From positions 11,054,001-11,118,000 of the forward strand of contig NC_080588.1 of assembly GCF_029962835.1 (NCBI RefSeq): DNA of 64,000 bases. Direction: 5' to 3'. Source of the stretch: Magnolia sinica. Taxonomy: Eukaryota > Streptophyta > Magnoliopsida > Magnoliales > Magnoliaceae. Position 1 is the first letter of the stretch. Every line of letters begins with the position of its first letter. Made by a program: the position numbers and the translations under genes. Below are positions 10,871 to 23,345 of this stretch, piece by piece. The notes below the pieces were generated by a model. The model did not search any database and was not told where the DNA came from. It saw nothing but the letters and a program-made list of their open reading frames with translations.

Positions 10871-12225
10871 CTGGTGGCACACATGATGATTCAGGAGTGG
10901 AGGATGCTCGAGTATGTAGCAGAGTACGACTTCAATTTTGGTCTACAGTCTTCTATCGTTCAGCTATCGAGCCTTTCGATTCAACCCTCTCTTATCGCAA
11001 GGGTAATGAAGGCTCAACAGACAGACGAGTCATTACAGGACTACCAAGCAGAAGCAGCATCGAAGAGTCAAATAGATTGGCAAATTGCTTCTGATGGTGG
11101 ATTTCGCTTCAGAGGCCGATTATGTGTCCCGGATATTCTTGAGTTGTGCAGAGATCTTATGACCGAAGCACATCGATCGTGGTTTTCTATCCACCCTAGC
11201 TCGACAAAGATGTATCGTGATATGAAGAGATAGTATTTTTGGGTAGGGATGAAGCGCCAGATCGCCAATTTTGTGGTCGAGTGTGACACATGCCAGCGTG
11301 TCAAGGCCGATCATCAGAGACCCCTTGGTCCATTACAGCCTTTGAGCATCCCGACGTGGAAATGGGAGCACATATCAACAGATTTCATCATGGGTTTGCC
11401 AAGGACTCAGTGTGGTCATGACGCCATATAGGTTGTTGTGGACCGTCTGACGAAGTCGACACATTTCCTTACGATTCGTGAGACTTGACATTCGGATCGG
11501 CTTGCCAGGTTGTTTATTGATGAGATCGTGAGACTGCACGGCGTTCCAATCTCGATCATTTCTGACCGAGACCCGAGGTTCACGTCTCAATTCTAGAGGA
11601 GCTTTCAAAGAGCGACGGGGTCTGTTTTACAACTCAGCACTGCGTACCATCCGCAGACCGATGGGTAGACTGAGAGGGTCAACCAGATCCTTGAGGATAT
11701 GCTTCGGGCCTGCGTGATTGATTTCAGGGGTAGCTAGGATGAGCATCTACAATTGACTGAGTTCGTATACAACAACATCTATCAGGCGACTATAGGCATG
11801 GCTCCTTTTGAGGCATTATATGGCAAATCGTGTAAATCTCCGAGTTGTTGGACCAAGGTCGGAGAGTGGCATCTGCTAGGTCCCGAGCTTGTGCAGCAGA
11901 CGTCAGAGGCTATCGATATCATCAGGCAGAGGATGCGCACAGCTCAGAGCTAGCAGAAGAGTTTTGCTGATCGCCGGCATCGTCCCTTGAAGTTTGATGT
12001 AGGGGACCATGTGTATCTCAAGGTCTCGCCCATGAAGGGTGTAGTTTGATTTGGAGCGAAGGGGAAGCTTGCCCCGAGATTCATAAGACCTTTTGAGATC
12101 ACTAGGCAAGTTGGTACCGTAGCCTATCGTCTTGCCTTGCTATGTCAGTTGTATGGCATCCACAATGTTTTTTATGTCTCTATGCTGAGGAAGTGTGGGT
12201 CAGACATCGTTCCTGTTATTGATTG
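10871..12225 (+). pseudogene. Tekay integrase
   Basis: The zinc-binding region has H-H-C-C residues in EAHRSWFSIHPSSTKMY and ECDTCQRVKADHQ (about 11165-11315). The DDE catalytic core follows: WEHISTDFIMGLP (Asp), [15 protein letters not shown] (Asp), AYHPQTDG then TERVNQILEDM (Glu). FGAKGKLAPRFIRPFEI near 12050-12100 is the GPF/Y-like C-terminal region. About eight in-frame stops interrupt it, nearly all explainable as Gln, Trp or Arg codons changed by C-to-T or G-to-A. It is in one frame from 10874 onward, so it decayed mainly by substitutions. Confidence 0.93.
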
Positions 12226-12400
12226 GTAGCCGTTAGAGGTTCGAGAGGACGCTTCTTACATTGAGCAGTCAGTCCGCATCTTTGATCGGAAGGAGCAGGT
12301 CCTCAGGACTAAGGTCATTCCCTAGGTGAAGGTTTAGTAGGGTCATCAATCTGTCGATGAGGCGTCTTAGGAGCGCGAGGCCGAGATTCGAAGCGTTATC
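12226..12400 (+). pseudogene. Chromodomain at the Tekay integrase C terminus
   Basis: VREDASYIEQSVRIFDRKEQ followed by VLRTKVIP, VKV and DEAS (about 12238-12380) matches the group II chromodomain at the end of Tekay integrases. In chromoviruses this module directs integration toward heterochromatin. Several stops interrupt it (Leu/Trp/Glu positions). Its presence is the main reason for assigning the element to the chromovirus branch. Confidence 0.85.
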
Positions 12401-12540
12401 CCCATTTCTTTGATGATTGATGATATGTTGTATCTTGTATGTTGTCTCCGATTTTATAAGATGATATTATGTTTCCTATTTCTTTTTGAGTTAGGTCTAG
12501 TTGGATGATTATGTAAATTTTGAGGATAAAATTTTTATTT

Positions 12541-12552
12541 GGAGGGGAGAGC
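12541..12552 (+). promoter_or_regulatory. Tekay polypurine tract
   Basis: 'ggaggggagagc' lies directly upstream of the 3' LTR start (12553). It is the expected plus-strand priming site. Confidence 0.9.
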
Positions 12553-14791
12553 TATAAGACCTGTATCCTAGAACGTACCGTTTCATAGGCTTTCGCGGTC
12601 TTCTCGGTCGAATTTCGGCAACTCTCGACCTGTATCCGACCTTTGCGTGCGATCCTAAGCTGAGTCTTACATACTGAAGTCGGCTCGACCCGAAACTTAT
12701 ACCCCTACGATGGCGCCATCGCCGTAGTTCCAACGCTGCGACTCTTGCACCGATCTAATACCCAGGCTAGAAGATGTGGGCCCACGTTCATTTCGAAGAA
12801 ACGCTTCATGTTACGAATTTTAAGAGAATCTCTACAACTTATCTCATCAATCAATCAATCAATGTCAAGTACATATCATATCACAAGTATAAGTCAAGTA
12901 CAAGCAACCCATCTCTCTCCCATTCCCAAAGTCAACTCTCTCTCTCTCTCTCCAACCATCCCTTTCTTACAACTCCATCACTCTTCCCATCACCCATCAT
13001 CCCATCCCTTTTCACCCATCACATCTCTCTCCCTCTCATTTCTCTCTTCACTCCTAAGCAAAAAAAATTTTAAAAAAAAAAAAATCCAACGTCCAACTCC
13101 CCAAGCTCTCTTCCAAAACTAAGTGTGGCCCACTTTCCCACCCTCTCATCTCCCATCTCAACCATTCATTCTCCATCAACTTCCATTAAAATTGAAGGCA
13201 AGAAGCATACGAGTCCAAGGAGCTAAAGAAGGAGGCCGATAGGTGGGTGATTCACCGTCGATTTCAATTTTAGGGCCCACTTGTTGTGGGACCCACATTG
13301 ATGTATGCAATGTAGAGAGGGGCCCATAGTGGCAGGGTCCCTCTATCTCCCCGTTTCCCTCTTTCTCTCTCTCTCTCTTCCTCTCTCCCTCTCTCTTGTA
13401 TGGATGGTGTGTGTGTGTGTGGCCCATCATGAGCAAGTATTTCATCCATGTCGTCCATCGAGTGGGCCCTCATGGCAGTCCATTTGAACTGGCCTAATCG
13501 AAGGAAAACACAAGTATCGGTTTGATCTGAAGCTGATGTGGGCTGCACGTGTGGACCCACCATGGTATATGCATCAAATCCACACCGTCCAGAGGTCAGG
13601 ACGGTGGGGCCTACCCTCATGGTGTGGTGGATTAAATCCACACCGTCTAAAGCGTCCAGACCCCCTGAACGCTGGACCTTCCATAAATAAATAAATAATA
13701 ATTATAATATATTCTATTGATATATATATATATAACATATATTCATAAAGCTAAGATGAGGTGGGCCACACGTGTGGACCCACCACGATATATGCATCAG
13801 ATCAGCCCCGTCCAGATCATCAGACCCTCTAGACGGTGGCTCTTTATAGTTTGTATATATATTATATTATATTATAACATAATATATTATATTATATTAT
13901 AGTACATATATATCTAAACCTTCTGGAGGTGGGCCACGTGCGTGGGACCCACCACTGATGTATCTATTGTATTCAAACGTCCAGACTCCTAGATGGTGAT
14001 GGATGGGCTACTCCTCATGTGTGGGCCTCGTCCACACGTCCAGTAAACTAGACAGGTGGAGCCCACCGTGATGTAACCAAGTCATCCATCCATCATGAGT
14101 CCACACCGTCCGTCTGATTTGAAGGTGGGCTTAGGATAGCCGCCGATGCTAGCTGCTGCTGCACGTGCAGCAAGCGTGTCATCCATGTCGTCCATCCATT
14201 TTACGGGTGGAGTCCACCATGATGAAAGCCATGCACGGTCCCACCATGATGCACATGTTGTATCCCTACCGTCCATCCATGTGACGACTGGCCCCACCAT
14301 GATGCATGTGATGTATCCCTACCGTCTATTCATTTGGCGAGCTTGTTTCCAGGCTTGAGACTAAAAATAAAGCAGATGCAATATCAAGTGGACCACACTG
14401 AAGAAAATAGTGGAATGAAAGTCCACCATTGAAACCCCTTTGGGTCACAGAAGTTTTGAATCAACATAATATTTATTTTCCTTCCCTGTTCAGGTCCTTG
14501 TGACCTTATGAACAGTATGGATGGGAAATAAATACCATGGTGGGCCCATTGGAATTTTACTGTGGAAGTCATTATTACCATTGCCATTTATGGTATTGTC
14601 CAAATGATCCTTTGGACATGATTCACTTTTTATGCTCTACAATGGTCTCTAACAATGGATGTATGGTTTATTGGACTCGGCCCATTTAACTCGGCCCATT
14701 CAACTTGGCCCATTGATTCAGCCCTTTTGAATCAGCCCTTTTGAATTGGCCCATTTGAATCAGCCCATTTGATACTTGATACGAGTCGATG

Positions 14792-14826
<35 letters not shown>

Positions 14827-16478
14827 CCCATGAGTGAGGCCCAATATGATTTGTATATGCCCATAAGCGAGGCCCATGATGATGTATATTAGGCCCTTGT
14901 ATGAGGTCGTGGACCCATTATACGATTGGCCCTATGAGCGCCATTCCTTAGGAGCAATGTTGGTTAAAGGTCCACATTTATGAGCAATGATGGTTGGACG
15001 TCTACATTGTGACCTTCCCTTAGGCCTTGTTAGGCCCATTCTTATCATTCTCTAGTGGGTTAATCCAAACGCTTGGGCCTCATTGATTTTAATTGATCTA
15101 TCATCGGCCATCCATCTATGGACCCCGCCTTTGTCGAGGTTGATTATCGATGCCAATTGCCGATACCGGCTATCGTTGCCGATTATAAATTTGTGACAGC
15201 ATAGCATTGTGATACATGCCCATACGCATCATCCATATGTTTGTTATGAGATGTGATTGGCCATCGCATATGCCCTAGTGTAAGTGGTTTATGGGACTCC
15301 CTAATAAGTAGAGTTACCCCACATGAGTGCACGGTATGCGCAGGAGTGATGTATGATTGGACTGCATGACTCATACACTTTGCATTTGTGTGATTGTGAT
15401 TACTGTATGCCCTAGCGACATCAGGGCCATACCCTCCACAGACACATCGTGCGTGGTCAGATTGGACATCGAAAATATTGTTACTAAGTATCGGGGCGCC
15501 ATAGATGTCCCTGAGTGAAAATTTCTAAACCCAATGGTAGCAGAGGATGACTCCAATATCGAGACCGAGTGGATACATAAGCTCACGAGGGCTAAATACA
15601 AGGAGGTCGCGTCTTCCACTATGTCGTGGTCGTTTAGAAAAGGACGTGGCCTTACCCGCCCGACGATAAAGGGCATTACTAGGCTGAGTTTGACCAGCTC
15701 ATGAATGGATCCACTATCGACGTGCCGAATAGATATTAGTAGACTATTGGTCAGGGGGATAGTGAGGTTTCTTACACTCACTTGGACTGCGCACCTGGGA
15801 AAGGGGCAGTGCCATTTGGAGTGTACTAAACCCCGGTGATTATCCAAAATGAGAACCATACTAATATTTAATGCTCTAATAAGGAGCTACATTGATATGT
15901 GGATGATGATTGGCATGCATGATTCGCATTTCACATCACATAGCCCTGATATGGCCGATAGCATTCATGTTTTGCACCGCATAGCCTTAGTACGACTAAT
16001 TGCATTCATGTACTCATCAACATAATCCCATATTACTCTGATATTCCATTCTGAGCATGCTCATATTGCGCACACACTTACACCACCATCTGAGCTTTTT
16101 ATAAGCTTATGCACAATTGATGCGTGCAAGTGACGCCAGGACGCAGCCGTAGCTTCGCTACAGTAGGAGCATGCAGTCAAGCTTTAAGAGTTTTCGTTAT
16201 TCATTATCTTGTATTTCCCTTCATACTCATTATATTTAAAGTTTTTAATCATAGTAATTTTTGTGATGGTGTTCTTGTGGTTATTGTTCGTGGGTTATGC
16301 TTGTGGTTATGCTCATTACGAATCAAAATCATGGTAGAAATCCTCCTTGTAAAATCCCAGGATCAGAACCTTGTGTATGGGTGCCGGGAGCCAAGAATGG
16401 GATACTACGGAGGCTGTCGGCACCAGATTCAATGATCAAAAATTTTGTGAGCTCGGTTTCTGAGTTTGGGGCATGACA
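12553..16478 (+). repeat. Tekay 3' LTR (3926 bp)
   Basis: Pairs with 2821-6706 over its whole length, from 'tataagacctgtatcc' to 'ggggcatgaca'. Differences include a shorter TA tract, added 'cagcccttttgaa' repeats near 14715-14760 and a longer AT-rich stretch near 13700-13740. Frames inside it (e.g. 13176-13641, 15371-15859) are non-coding. The last bases are read through by the RNase H frame of the surrounding Athila copy. Confidence 0.94.
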
Positions 16479-16483
16479 AAAGT
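16479..16483 (+). repeat. Target site duplication (aaagt) right of Tekay element
   Basis: Exact match to 2816-2820. Confidence 0.95.
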
Positions 16484-16740
16484 GACCACCACAGGCCTGT
16501 GAGTGACAGAATGAGATAACACTCTGATGTTCATCGTCTGGCACACATCTCCTTATGATTTGGTCTGGGCAATATTTAAACAAATATGGATCGTCCCAGA
16601 AAACGTTGCGCACCTCAGTAAAGAATTTCTTCTTATCTTGTGCAGTCCAATGTATCGATATGGAACATGTGGCAAGATAATTAGTAATATCAATGAACCA
16701 AGGTGAATGGGAGACTCTGAACAGTTGTTCATCAGGGAAC
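16484..16740 (-). pseudogene. Athila-type integrase, N-terminal part, copy A
   Basis: On the minus strand this reads [19 protein letters not shown] and then ACGGHF before being cut by the Tekay LTR. These are the start of the integrase zinc-binding region (the copy B equivalent continues ACGGHFSTKKT near 54280). The preceding YCPDQI and DDPYLFKY segments are the linker from RNase H. The downstream half is at 1870-2815. Confidence 0.88.
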
Positions 16741-17220
16741 ATGTCATTGATATAGGTCACCTTAAGGGAATCAGAGGTATTAAGGCAAGAAAGGTGATCG
16801 GTCACTACGTTCTCTACTCCCTTTTTATCTTTAATTTCCAAATCAAATTCTTGGAGTAGAAGGATCCATCTTATCAGGCAGGGCTTAAAATTATTCTTAA
16901 AAAGAAGATACTTGAGTGCCGCATGATCTGTGTAGATAATGATCTTAGATCCGATCAAGTAGGACCTAAATTCGTCCAAGGCGAACACTACAGCTAAGAG
17001 TTCTTTTTTCGTAGTCGAGTAGTTCACTTGGGCTGGATTTATAATCCTACTCGCATGATGAATGACATAAGGCCTCTTATCTTTTCTCTTACCTAGAACC
17101 ACTCCAGGAGTGTAATCAGAAGCGTCGCACATAAGCTCAAAAGGAAAGCGCCAGTTGGATGGCTGCATGATAGGTGCAGTGGTTAACATGCCCTTAAGCT
17201 TGGTGAAAGCTTCCTGGCAT
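16741..17220 (-). pseudogene. Athila-type RNase H domain, copy A
   Basis: Unusually well preserved. An uninterrupted frame runs from 17189 into the integrase start. It has [20 protein letters not shown] (first Asp), [20 protein letters not shown] (Glu) and [14 protein letters not shown] (Asp). It is followed by the connection segment [18 protein letters not shown] and DHLSCLN. All expected acidic catalytic residues are present. It belongs to the same polyprotein as the RT at 17221-18060. Confidence 0.93.
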
Positions 17221-18060
17221 TGCTTAGTCCACTCGTATGGTGCATTCTTTTGAAGAAGATTACATAAAGGATGAGAGAGGAGACTAATCCTTTATGAATC
17301 GTCTGTAAAACCCTACGTGTCCTAAGAAGGATCGCACATCTCTGATGCTCTTGGGTGGAGGTAGGTTAGAGATAAAATCGATTTTTGCATTATCTACCTC
17401 GATTCCCTTAAATGAGATGATATGCCCAAGGACAATTCTCTTCTGAACCATGAAATGACACTTCTCCTAATTAAGTACCAGATTTTTTTCTTCACATCTT
17501 TTCAGCACACATTTAACACTTTCTAAACACTCACTGAAAGATGAACTGAAAACAAACAAATCGTCCATGAAGACCTCTAGATATTTTCCAATCATGTCAG
17601 AAAAGATACTCATCATACATCGCTGAAAGGTGGCAGGGGCATTACATAACCCGAATGGCATCCTTCAATAAGCAAAGGTGCCGTAGGGACATGTAAATGT
17701 GGTCTTTTCCTAGTCCTCAAGGGCGATTTCAATCTGATTATATCCCGAATACCCGTCAAGGAAACAATAACAGGAATGACTAGCTAGCCTTTCCAAGATT
17801 TGATCATTGAAGAGCATAGGAAAGTGGTCCTTCCTCGTGACGGTATTCAGCTTCCTGTATTCAATGCACATTCTCTAACCAGTAGTAACTCTGGTTGGTA
17901 CAAGTTCATTATTGGCATCGGCTACGATGGTGATTCCGGACTTCTTAGGAACCACCTGAGTTGGACTCACCCATTGACTATCGGATATAGGGTATATGAT
18001 ACCCACATCCAATAGTTTCAGAACCTCGGCCTTAACCACTTCTTTCATGCTTAGATTGAG
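17221..18060 (-). pseudogene. Athila-type reverse transcriptase, copy A
   Basis: Minus strand. The catalytic block is in the 17467-17661 frame: MPFGLCNAPATFQRCM then YLEVFMDDLFVFSSSF, an F-M-D-D box typical of Athila RTs. Upstream, reading leftward from 18060, are segments for SPTQVVPKKSGITIVA and RMCIEYRKLNT. Downstream are [16 protein letters not shown] residues. Stops separate the open pieces (near 17670 and 17865, and after LVLN at 17467). Confidence 0.9.
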
Positions 18061-19330
18061 TCTACGTTGTGATTACTGTGAAGTATTTTTATTATCCTCA
18101 AGATATATACGGTGAGTACAAATCAAGGGGTCGATTCCCTTGAGGTCTGCTATCATCCATCCCAGGGCTCCCTTATGCTTAATGAGAGTAGATATGAGCA
18201 TACTCTCCCGTTCTTTCTCCAGGTGGGCAGAGATCACCACCAGGTATGTCTCATCTTGACCTAAATAGACATATTTCAAATCAAAGGGCAAAGGTTTTAG
18301 GTCAAGCTTCGGCGGCTTGAGGTTAGACGGTAGAGGCACTACATCGGTTTGAGGTAATTCTTCAAATTGTGGCCTCCACCGGTTAACTTCAAGTACCAAC
18401 ACAGTATCAAGCAAGGCACACGTTTCCGTAATTATGTCATCATCCAAGTCATGGGAGTGGGCCAGGCACGTCTTTAGAGGGTTAGAGGATAAAGTCAAAG
18501 GCGTTCTATCTTTCACGAAAGAATCAATCATGTTAATGTCGTGGAAATCATCATCATTTATGGAATTTCTGTCGTTATTGAAAAATATGTTTGACTCCAA
18601 TGTCATATTCCCAAAAGACATGTTCATGACTTCATTCCTGCAATTGATAATTGTGCTTAAAGTGGCCAGGAATGGGCGACTAAGAATGACGGGAATCTGA
18701 GTGCTTCCATTATTGATGGGTTCAGTATGCAGGATGATGAAATCTATAGGGTAGTAGAATCTGTCGACCCGAACTAACACATCCTCAATTATCCCTCTTG
18801 GTATACGAACAGAACGATCTGCGAGTTATAATGTGGTTAAGGTGGTTTTCAATTCACTTAACCCTAGCTGTTTATATACTGAGTAGGGAATCAGATTGAC
18901 GCTCGCTCCTAAGTCAAGAAGTGCGTGCTCAATGCGGTAGTTACCGATCATACATGATATGGTTGGGCTACAAGGATCCTTGAATTTTTACGGCACGTCT
19001 TGCTTTAAGATGGCACTCACTTTCTCAGTCAAGAAGATTTTCCTTTAAATACTCTGTCGTCTTTTGGTTGTGCATAGGTCTTTCAGGAATTTGGCATATG
19101 AAGGTATTTGTTTCATGATATTAAGTAAAGGAATGTTAACTTTTACTTCTTTCAACACCTCTAGAATATCCTGAGAGTTAGAGAAAGGTTTTGGTGTAAC
19201 CAACCGTTGAGAGAAATGGAGGAACTAGCTTCTCTAGAAGTTCCGGTTCTAATTTTTGTGGGACATCACTAGTCCATCAATGTTGCCCTCTTCTGGTTCA
19301 TGAGGCTTTTTGGGCCTAACCGGAAGGTTT
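18061..19330 (-). pseudogene. Athila-type aspartic protease and linker, copy A
   Basis: The protease active site reads EHALLDLGASVNLIPYSVYK at about 18900-18960, with DLGA in place of the usual DSGA or DTGA. That is the form found in Athila elements. IPVILSRPFLATLSTIINCR (near 18640-18700) is the protease C-terminal block. The open frame 18073-18780 continues through an acidic linker (NDDDFHDINMIDSFV; QFEELPQTDVVPLPSN; KYVYLGQDETYLVVISAHLE) to the RT start. A stop lies just upstream of 18780. Confidence 0.88.
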
Positions 19331-19370
19331 TTATCAATAATCTTCTCACTCCTAAGAGTGGTGCTGGATT

Positions 19371-19577
19371 TAGCATGCTCCATCTGATTTAAAGAGCTGT
19401 GATCACTTATCTCGTATTGCGGTTTAGGATTGAGGAGCGTTTATGAAGGAAGCATCAACTTTTCTATAACCGTCATATGTGAATCCATCTTTTGTATAAA
19501 ATTTGTAAGTTCTCGCACTGCCTGAGCCAGCTCTTGTGTAGAATTTTAAACTGGTTCTTCTTGAGGTTTCCCCTGAT
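19371..19577 (-). repeat. 207-bp direct duplication, copy 1 (Athila gag/pol spacer)
   Basis: 'tagcatgctccatctg...tttcccctgat' is repeated at 23346-23552 with the same length and about two base differences. Copy B has the sequence once (57150-57356). The two copies border an LTR fragment. Confidence 0.92.
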
Positions 19578-21395
19578 CTCCGTAGAACCCCATTCTCGGC
19601 TCCCAGCGCCCATTCACCAGGTTCCGATCCGGGATGCTACAAGGAGGATTTTCAACATCAGTTTGATTCGTAATAAGCATAACCAAAGGCATAACCCACA
19701 AATAACAACCAAAAACTCCATCACATTTCCACTATGATAAAAAACTTTACAAGTACAATGACCATAAAGGGAAATACAATGATAATAGACCAAAAGCTCC
19801 AAAAAAAAGATCTGCTACGTGCTCGAGCCTCAGCGCTGCTGCGATCCAACGTCACCTGCACACAACGGTCGTGCATAAGCTTATAGAAAGCTTAGAGGGT
19901 GGTGAAAGTGTATGCTCAAGGTGGTAATGCAACTATGCAGTATCAGAGTAATGTGGAACATGCTGATGAATGCCAAGAATACCATAGCCGTACTAAGGCC
20001 ATGCGGTGCAAAGGATGATGTCAGCCATACCAAGGCCATGCAATGCGAAATGTAACTCAAGCATACAAATTCTCATCTAAGTCCACATGTCAATACGGCT
20101 CAAATCTGGAATATCACCGGGGTCTAGTACACTCCAAGCCAGATTGCCGCCCCGTCGCGCGCAATAAGGTGAGTGGAAAAGACCTCACTATCCGCCTGCC
20201 AATATAGGGCTCGGCTCGTCAATAGCGGACCCATTCCTTCAGCTAGTCGACTCAACCTAGCATTGCCCCCTACTCTCGGCGTGTAAGGCCGCACCCCCTT
20301 TCAACCGACCACGACACGGTGGAAAGCGCAACCGTCTAATCGGCACTCAGCGCTCATTCACCCACTCGGTCTAGCGTTGGAGCAACCTCCGGTACCATAA
20401 GGGTTTAGGGACTTTCACCCAGGGGATATCTATCGCACCCCATGTAGAATAGTATTTCCGGTATCCAACCTGCCAACCACGATATGTCATGGCGGTTAGC
20501 CCCGATGTCGCTAGGGCGTATAGTAACCATATCACACAATGCGAATGCATGAATCACATTATCCAGTCATGCAGCAATCCTGCGCGTATCGGCGCTCATG
20601 TAGGGCAACACCCCCTGTACGGGAGCCCCTCAACCATCTGCCCGAAGGCATATGCTATGATCAGTCATTTCTCATATCAAGCATACGTATGATGCATATG
20701 ATCATGAATCATGGAATTAAATATGTTATATGGGATAGATGATATTCATAATGAAGATGGGCCTAGACGGCCTACACATTACACACATGGGCCCAAGGGA
20801 AAGTCATAATGCGGACATTTAACTAACACTATACTTGCAATGGGGACGTCAAACCACCATTGCTCCCAAGGTGTGGCCCGACGTAGACATCATTACATAA
20901 CCCATGTTGGGATCACACATTGCAATGGACCTTAGGTACATCCCATTGGGCCGTAAATACATCAAATGGGCCAAATCACATGGGCCTTATATTCATTAAG
21001 TGGGCCACATCAATGGGCCGCACCAATGGGCCTTATGTACATTGCAATGGGCTATAACCCGTGGGCCTTAGAGTGCGTTAAATGGGCCTACTCACATGGG
21101 CCTTATGTGTATCAAATGGGCCTCGCCAATTGGGCCCCATATGCACATCAAATGGGCCTTAACTCGTAGGTCCTAATACATCTTAACGGGCCTTAATCCA
21201 TGGGCTCCTAACACATTAAATGGGCCTCGACCCATGGGCCCATAACACATCAAAGTGGGTCTCAATCATGGGCCAACAATAACTAAGATGGGCCTCCCAC
21301 CAATATTATATATGATATAATATATAATATATATATATATATATAATACATATGATATTATATATAATATAATATTATATATATATATAAATATA

Positions 21396-21455
21396 CACAC
21401 ACGCACACACCACACACGCACGCACGCACACACGCATGCACCTACCCACACATGC
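21396..21455. repeat. CA/GCAC-rich microsatellite
   Basis: 'acacacacgcacacaccacacacgcacgc'-type repeat inside the Tekay LTR fragment, next to a TA-rich stretch (21305-21390). Confidence 0.9.
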
Positions 21456-21841
21456 ACGCACTCCCACACAGTGGGCTCCACATATCACAGTGGGCTCCAC
21501 GTCCACTGTCCAGCGGACGGTGAAACACATACATCATTGTGGACTCCATGTGGGGCCACATGGGCCTAGATGAAGGGTGAAAACAAATTTCACCCTGATC
21601 CAAAACTTCTGTGGACCCCAAAAGGATTTCAAAGGTAGAAATCCAATCCCACTGTTTCCTACGGTGTGGGCCACCCGAGTCTTGGATCAAGCTGATTTTT
21701 GGGGTGGGCCCACGTCGGGAGTGGCCCACCCGATGGACGGTGTGCTCGATAAGCATCAAGGTGGGGCCAACTAGCCGTGGGTAGCCGTACGTGCGTCCGT
21801 CCGGGCGCTGGCGTGCGCAGGCAGCGTCGACACACGAAGAT

Positions 21842-21845
<4 letters not shown>

Positions 21846-21910
<65 letters not shown>
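21846..21910. repeat. (TA)n microsatellite
   Basis: Over 30 TA units within the minus-strand LTR fragment, corresponding in kind to the TA tracts at 4993 and 14793. Confidence 0.95.
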
Positions 21911-21918
<8 letters not shown>

Positions 21919-22455
21919 CTTTAATTTAGTGGATTTTGGGGTCCACATCCAGTGAATCCACTCCGTCCAGTAGCCCTCTATGGCTCAAGACAAGCAAACC
22001 AAGCCCAATATTGGGCATATTTCAACGTATAAAAGATTTAGGGAAGGTTTCAATGGTGCAAACCACCATTTGCTACGGTATGGCCCACCAGGACCTCGAG
22101 TTGGCACCATATCTTGGTTCAACGCCTGAAATGGGGTCAAGAAAGGAATGGACGGCGTGGATTGAATACATGCATCAAGATGGAGCCTACACAAGTGGAC
22201 CACCTCATTGGCTTGAAACCAAGCTAATTTTTTTGCATTTTCCAACAGAAACGTCCAGCGTCCGTGGACGCTGGACTTTGTAAATACATTAGAGGTGGGC
22301 CCTGCTTAGGTGGGCCACCTCATTGAGGATGGTGTGGATACTAAGCACAAAGTGGGCCCCACTTGTAGATGGCTTGAGTAGGATGTATGCTTCAGGGTGG
22401 GATCCATCCAAGTGGGCCATACAAGCATGATATAATCACACATAAAAAAAATGAA

Positions 22456-22506
22456 ATAGAGAGAGAGAGATAGAGATAGAGAGAGAGAGAGATAGAGAGA
22501 GAGAGA
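22456..22506. repeat. (GA)n microsatellite
   Basis: gaga repeats with tagaga interruptions. It is the reverse-strand counterpart of the CT tracts in the Tekay LTRs. Confidence 0.9.
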
Positions 22507-23345
22507 GTGGGACCCGCGTGATGGAGGGACCCCGGCACTATGGGCCCTCCCTTGCACTAAATCATACATCAAGTGGGTCCCATTACATGTGGATCCATGA
22601 AATCGAAATCCAACGGTGGAGATCCCTTCTCCACTAAAATAGACGGTCTAGATGACCCTAAGCATGCAAGGAAATAAACATCATGATGGGGTCCATGGAG
22701 AATGGCCCCATCATGGAATGATCATGATGATCCAAGTGGGCCATCGGCCACATCTTAGGGTCCAAAGTGAGATCCAAACCATTGATCGGTTGGTCTCACT
22801 TGGCCCATCATAAAAATATCAAAATCTACCCTATCAAAACACCCACCACTTGATCCTCTTGCTCCCTTGGCTTCCTTAGCTCCTTGTGCTTCTCTTTGAT
22901 GGAGGAAGATGAGAAATGGATGGTTGAGATGAGAGATGAAGGGGTAGGAAAGGTGGGCCTCACAAATGAAATTTTCTCACCATGGGAGGACTCATACGTA
23001 TGGGATTTCTTGCTTAAGGGAGAGTTTAAAAATGAGAGAGACTTGTAAGGGAGAGAGAGAGAGAGTGATGGGTGATGGAGTGATGGATGGGAGAGAGAGG
23101 GATGGGTGTAAGAGGCTCTTTTTGACTTTTTTGGCAAAAGTTGTAAGAGGAGTTATGGGTTGTAAGAAACTTTTGACTTTTGGGGCTTGCTTGGGAAAGG
23201 GTGAAAGGTGATGTGTCCTTGACCTGATGGGATTGATGGGATTGATGTGACACCTCGTAGAGATTCCCTCGAAATTCGCACGCGCGGCGTGTCCGCGCAC
23301 CGAACGCTGGCCCACATCTCCCAACCAGAGCATCGCATCAGCGCG

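Larger units (their letters stand above)
2821..16478 (+). mobile_element. Tekay/Del-type Ty3/gypsy chromovirus, complete but inactive
   Basis: A full LTR retrotransposon: 5' LTR 2821-6706, initiator-Met primer site, gag, protease, reverse transcriptase, RNase H, integrase, chromodomain, polypurine tract, 3' LTR 12553-16478. Flanked by aaagt duplications. Lineage is read from the domain order with a terminal chromodomain, the 'gcgtgaca-gaagttagtattagag' LTR/primer junction and the very long LTRs. The two LTRs differ by many substitutions and small indels, so the insertion is not recent. Coding frames are broken by numerous stops and by an hAT-like insertion at 8865-9838. It lies inside the integrase of Athila copy A. 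Copy B has no equivalent, so it arrived after the duplication or was lost from B. Confidence 0.95.
19578..23345 (-). mobile_element. Tekay-type LTR fragment (minus strand) inside Athila copy A
   Basis: Reverse complement of a diverged Tekay LTR. 'ccgtagaaccccattctcgg' at 19580 matches the LTR near its 3' end (compare 6620-6645). The segment near 23240-23340 matches the LTR about 220 bases from its start (compare 12770-12830). It lacks both true LTR ends and any 5-bp duplication. Inside are TA-rich and CA-rich tracts, a (TA)n run at 21846-21910, GA repeats at 22456-22506 and 'gtgggcc' segments. Open frames here (for example 21442-21948, 22826-23351) are non-coding. It is absent from copy B. 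Confidence 0.85.

Noticed and set aside
15371..15859. Open frame of 162 codons on the minus strand
   Set aside because: Inside the Tekay 3' LTR. The 5' LTR equivalent (5612-5923) is shorter and broken, and no motif is seen.
21442..21948. Open frame of 168 codons with a Tyr-Ile repeat
   Set aside because: Runs through a (TA)n microsatellite in an LTR fragment.
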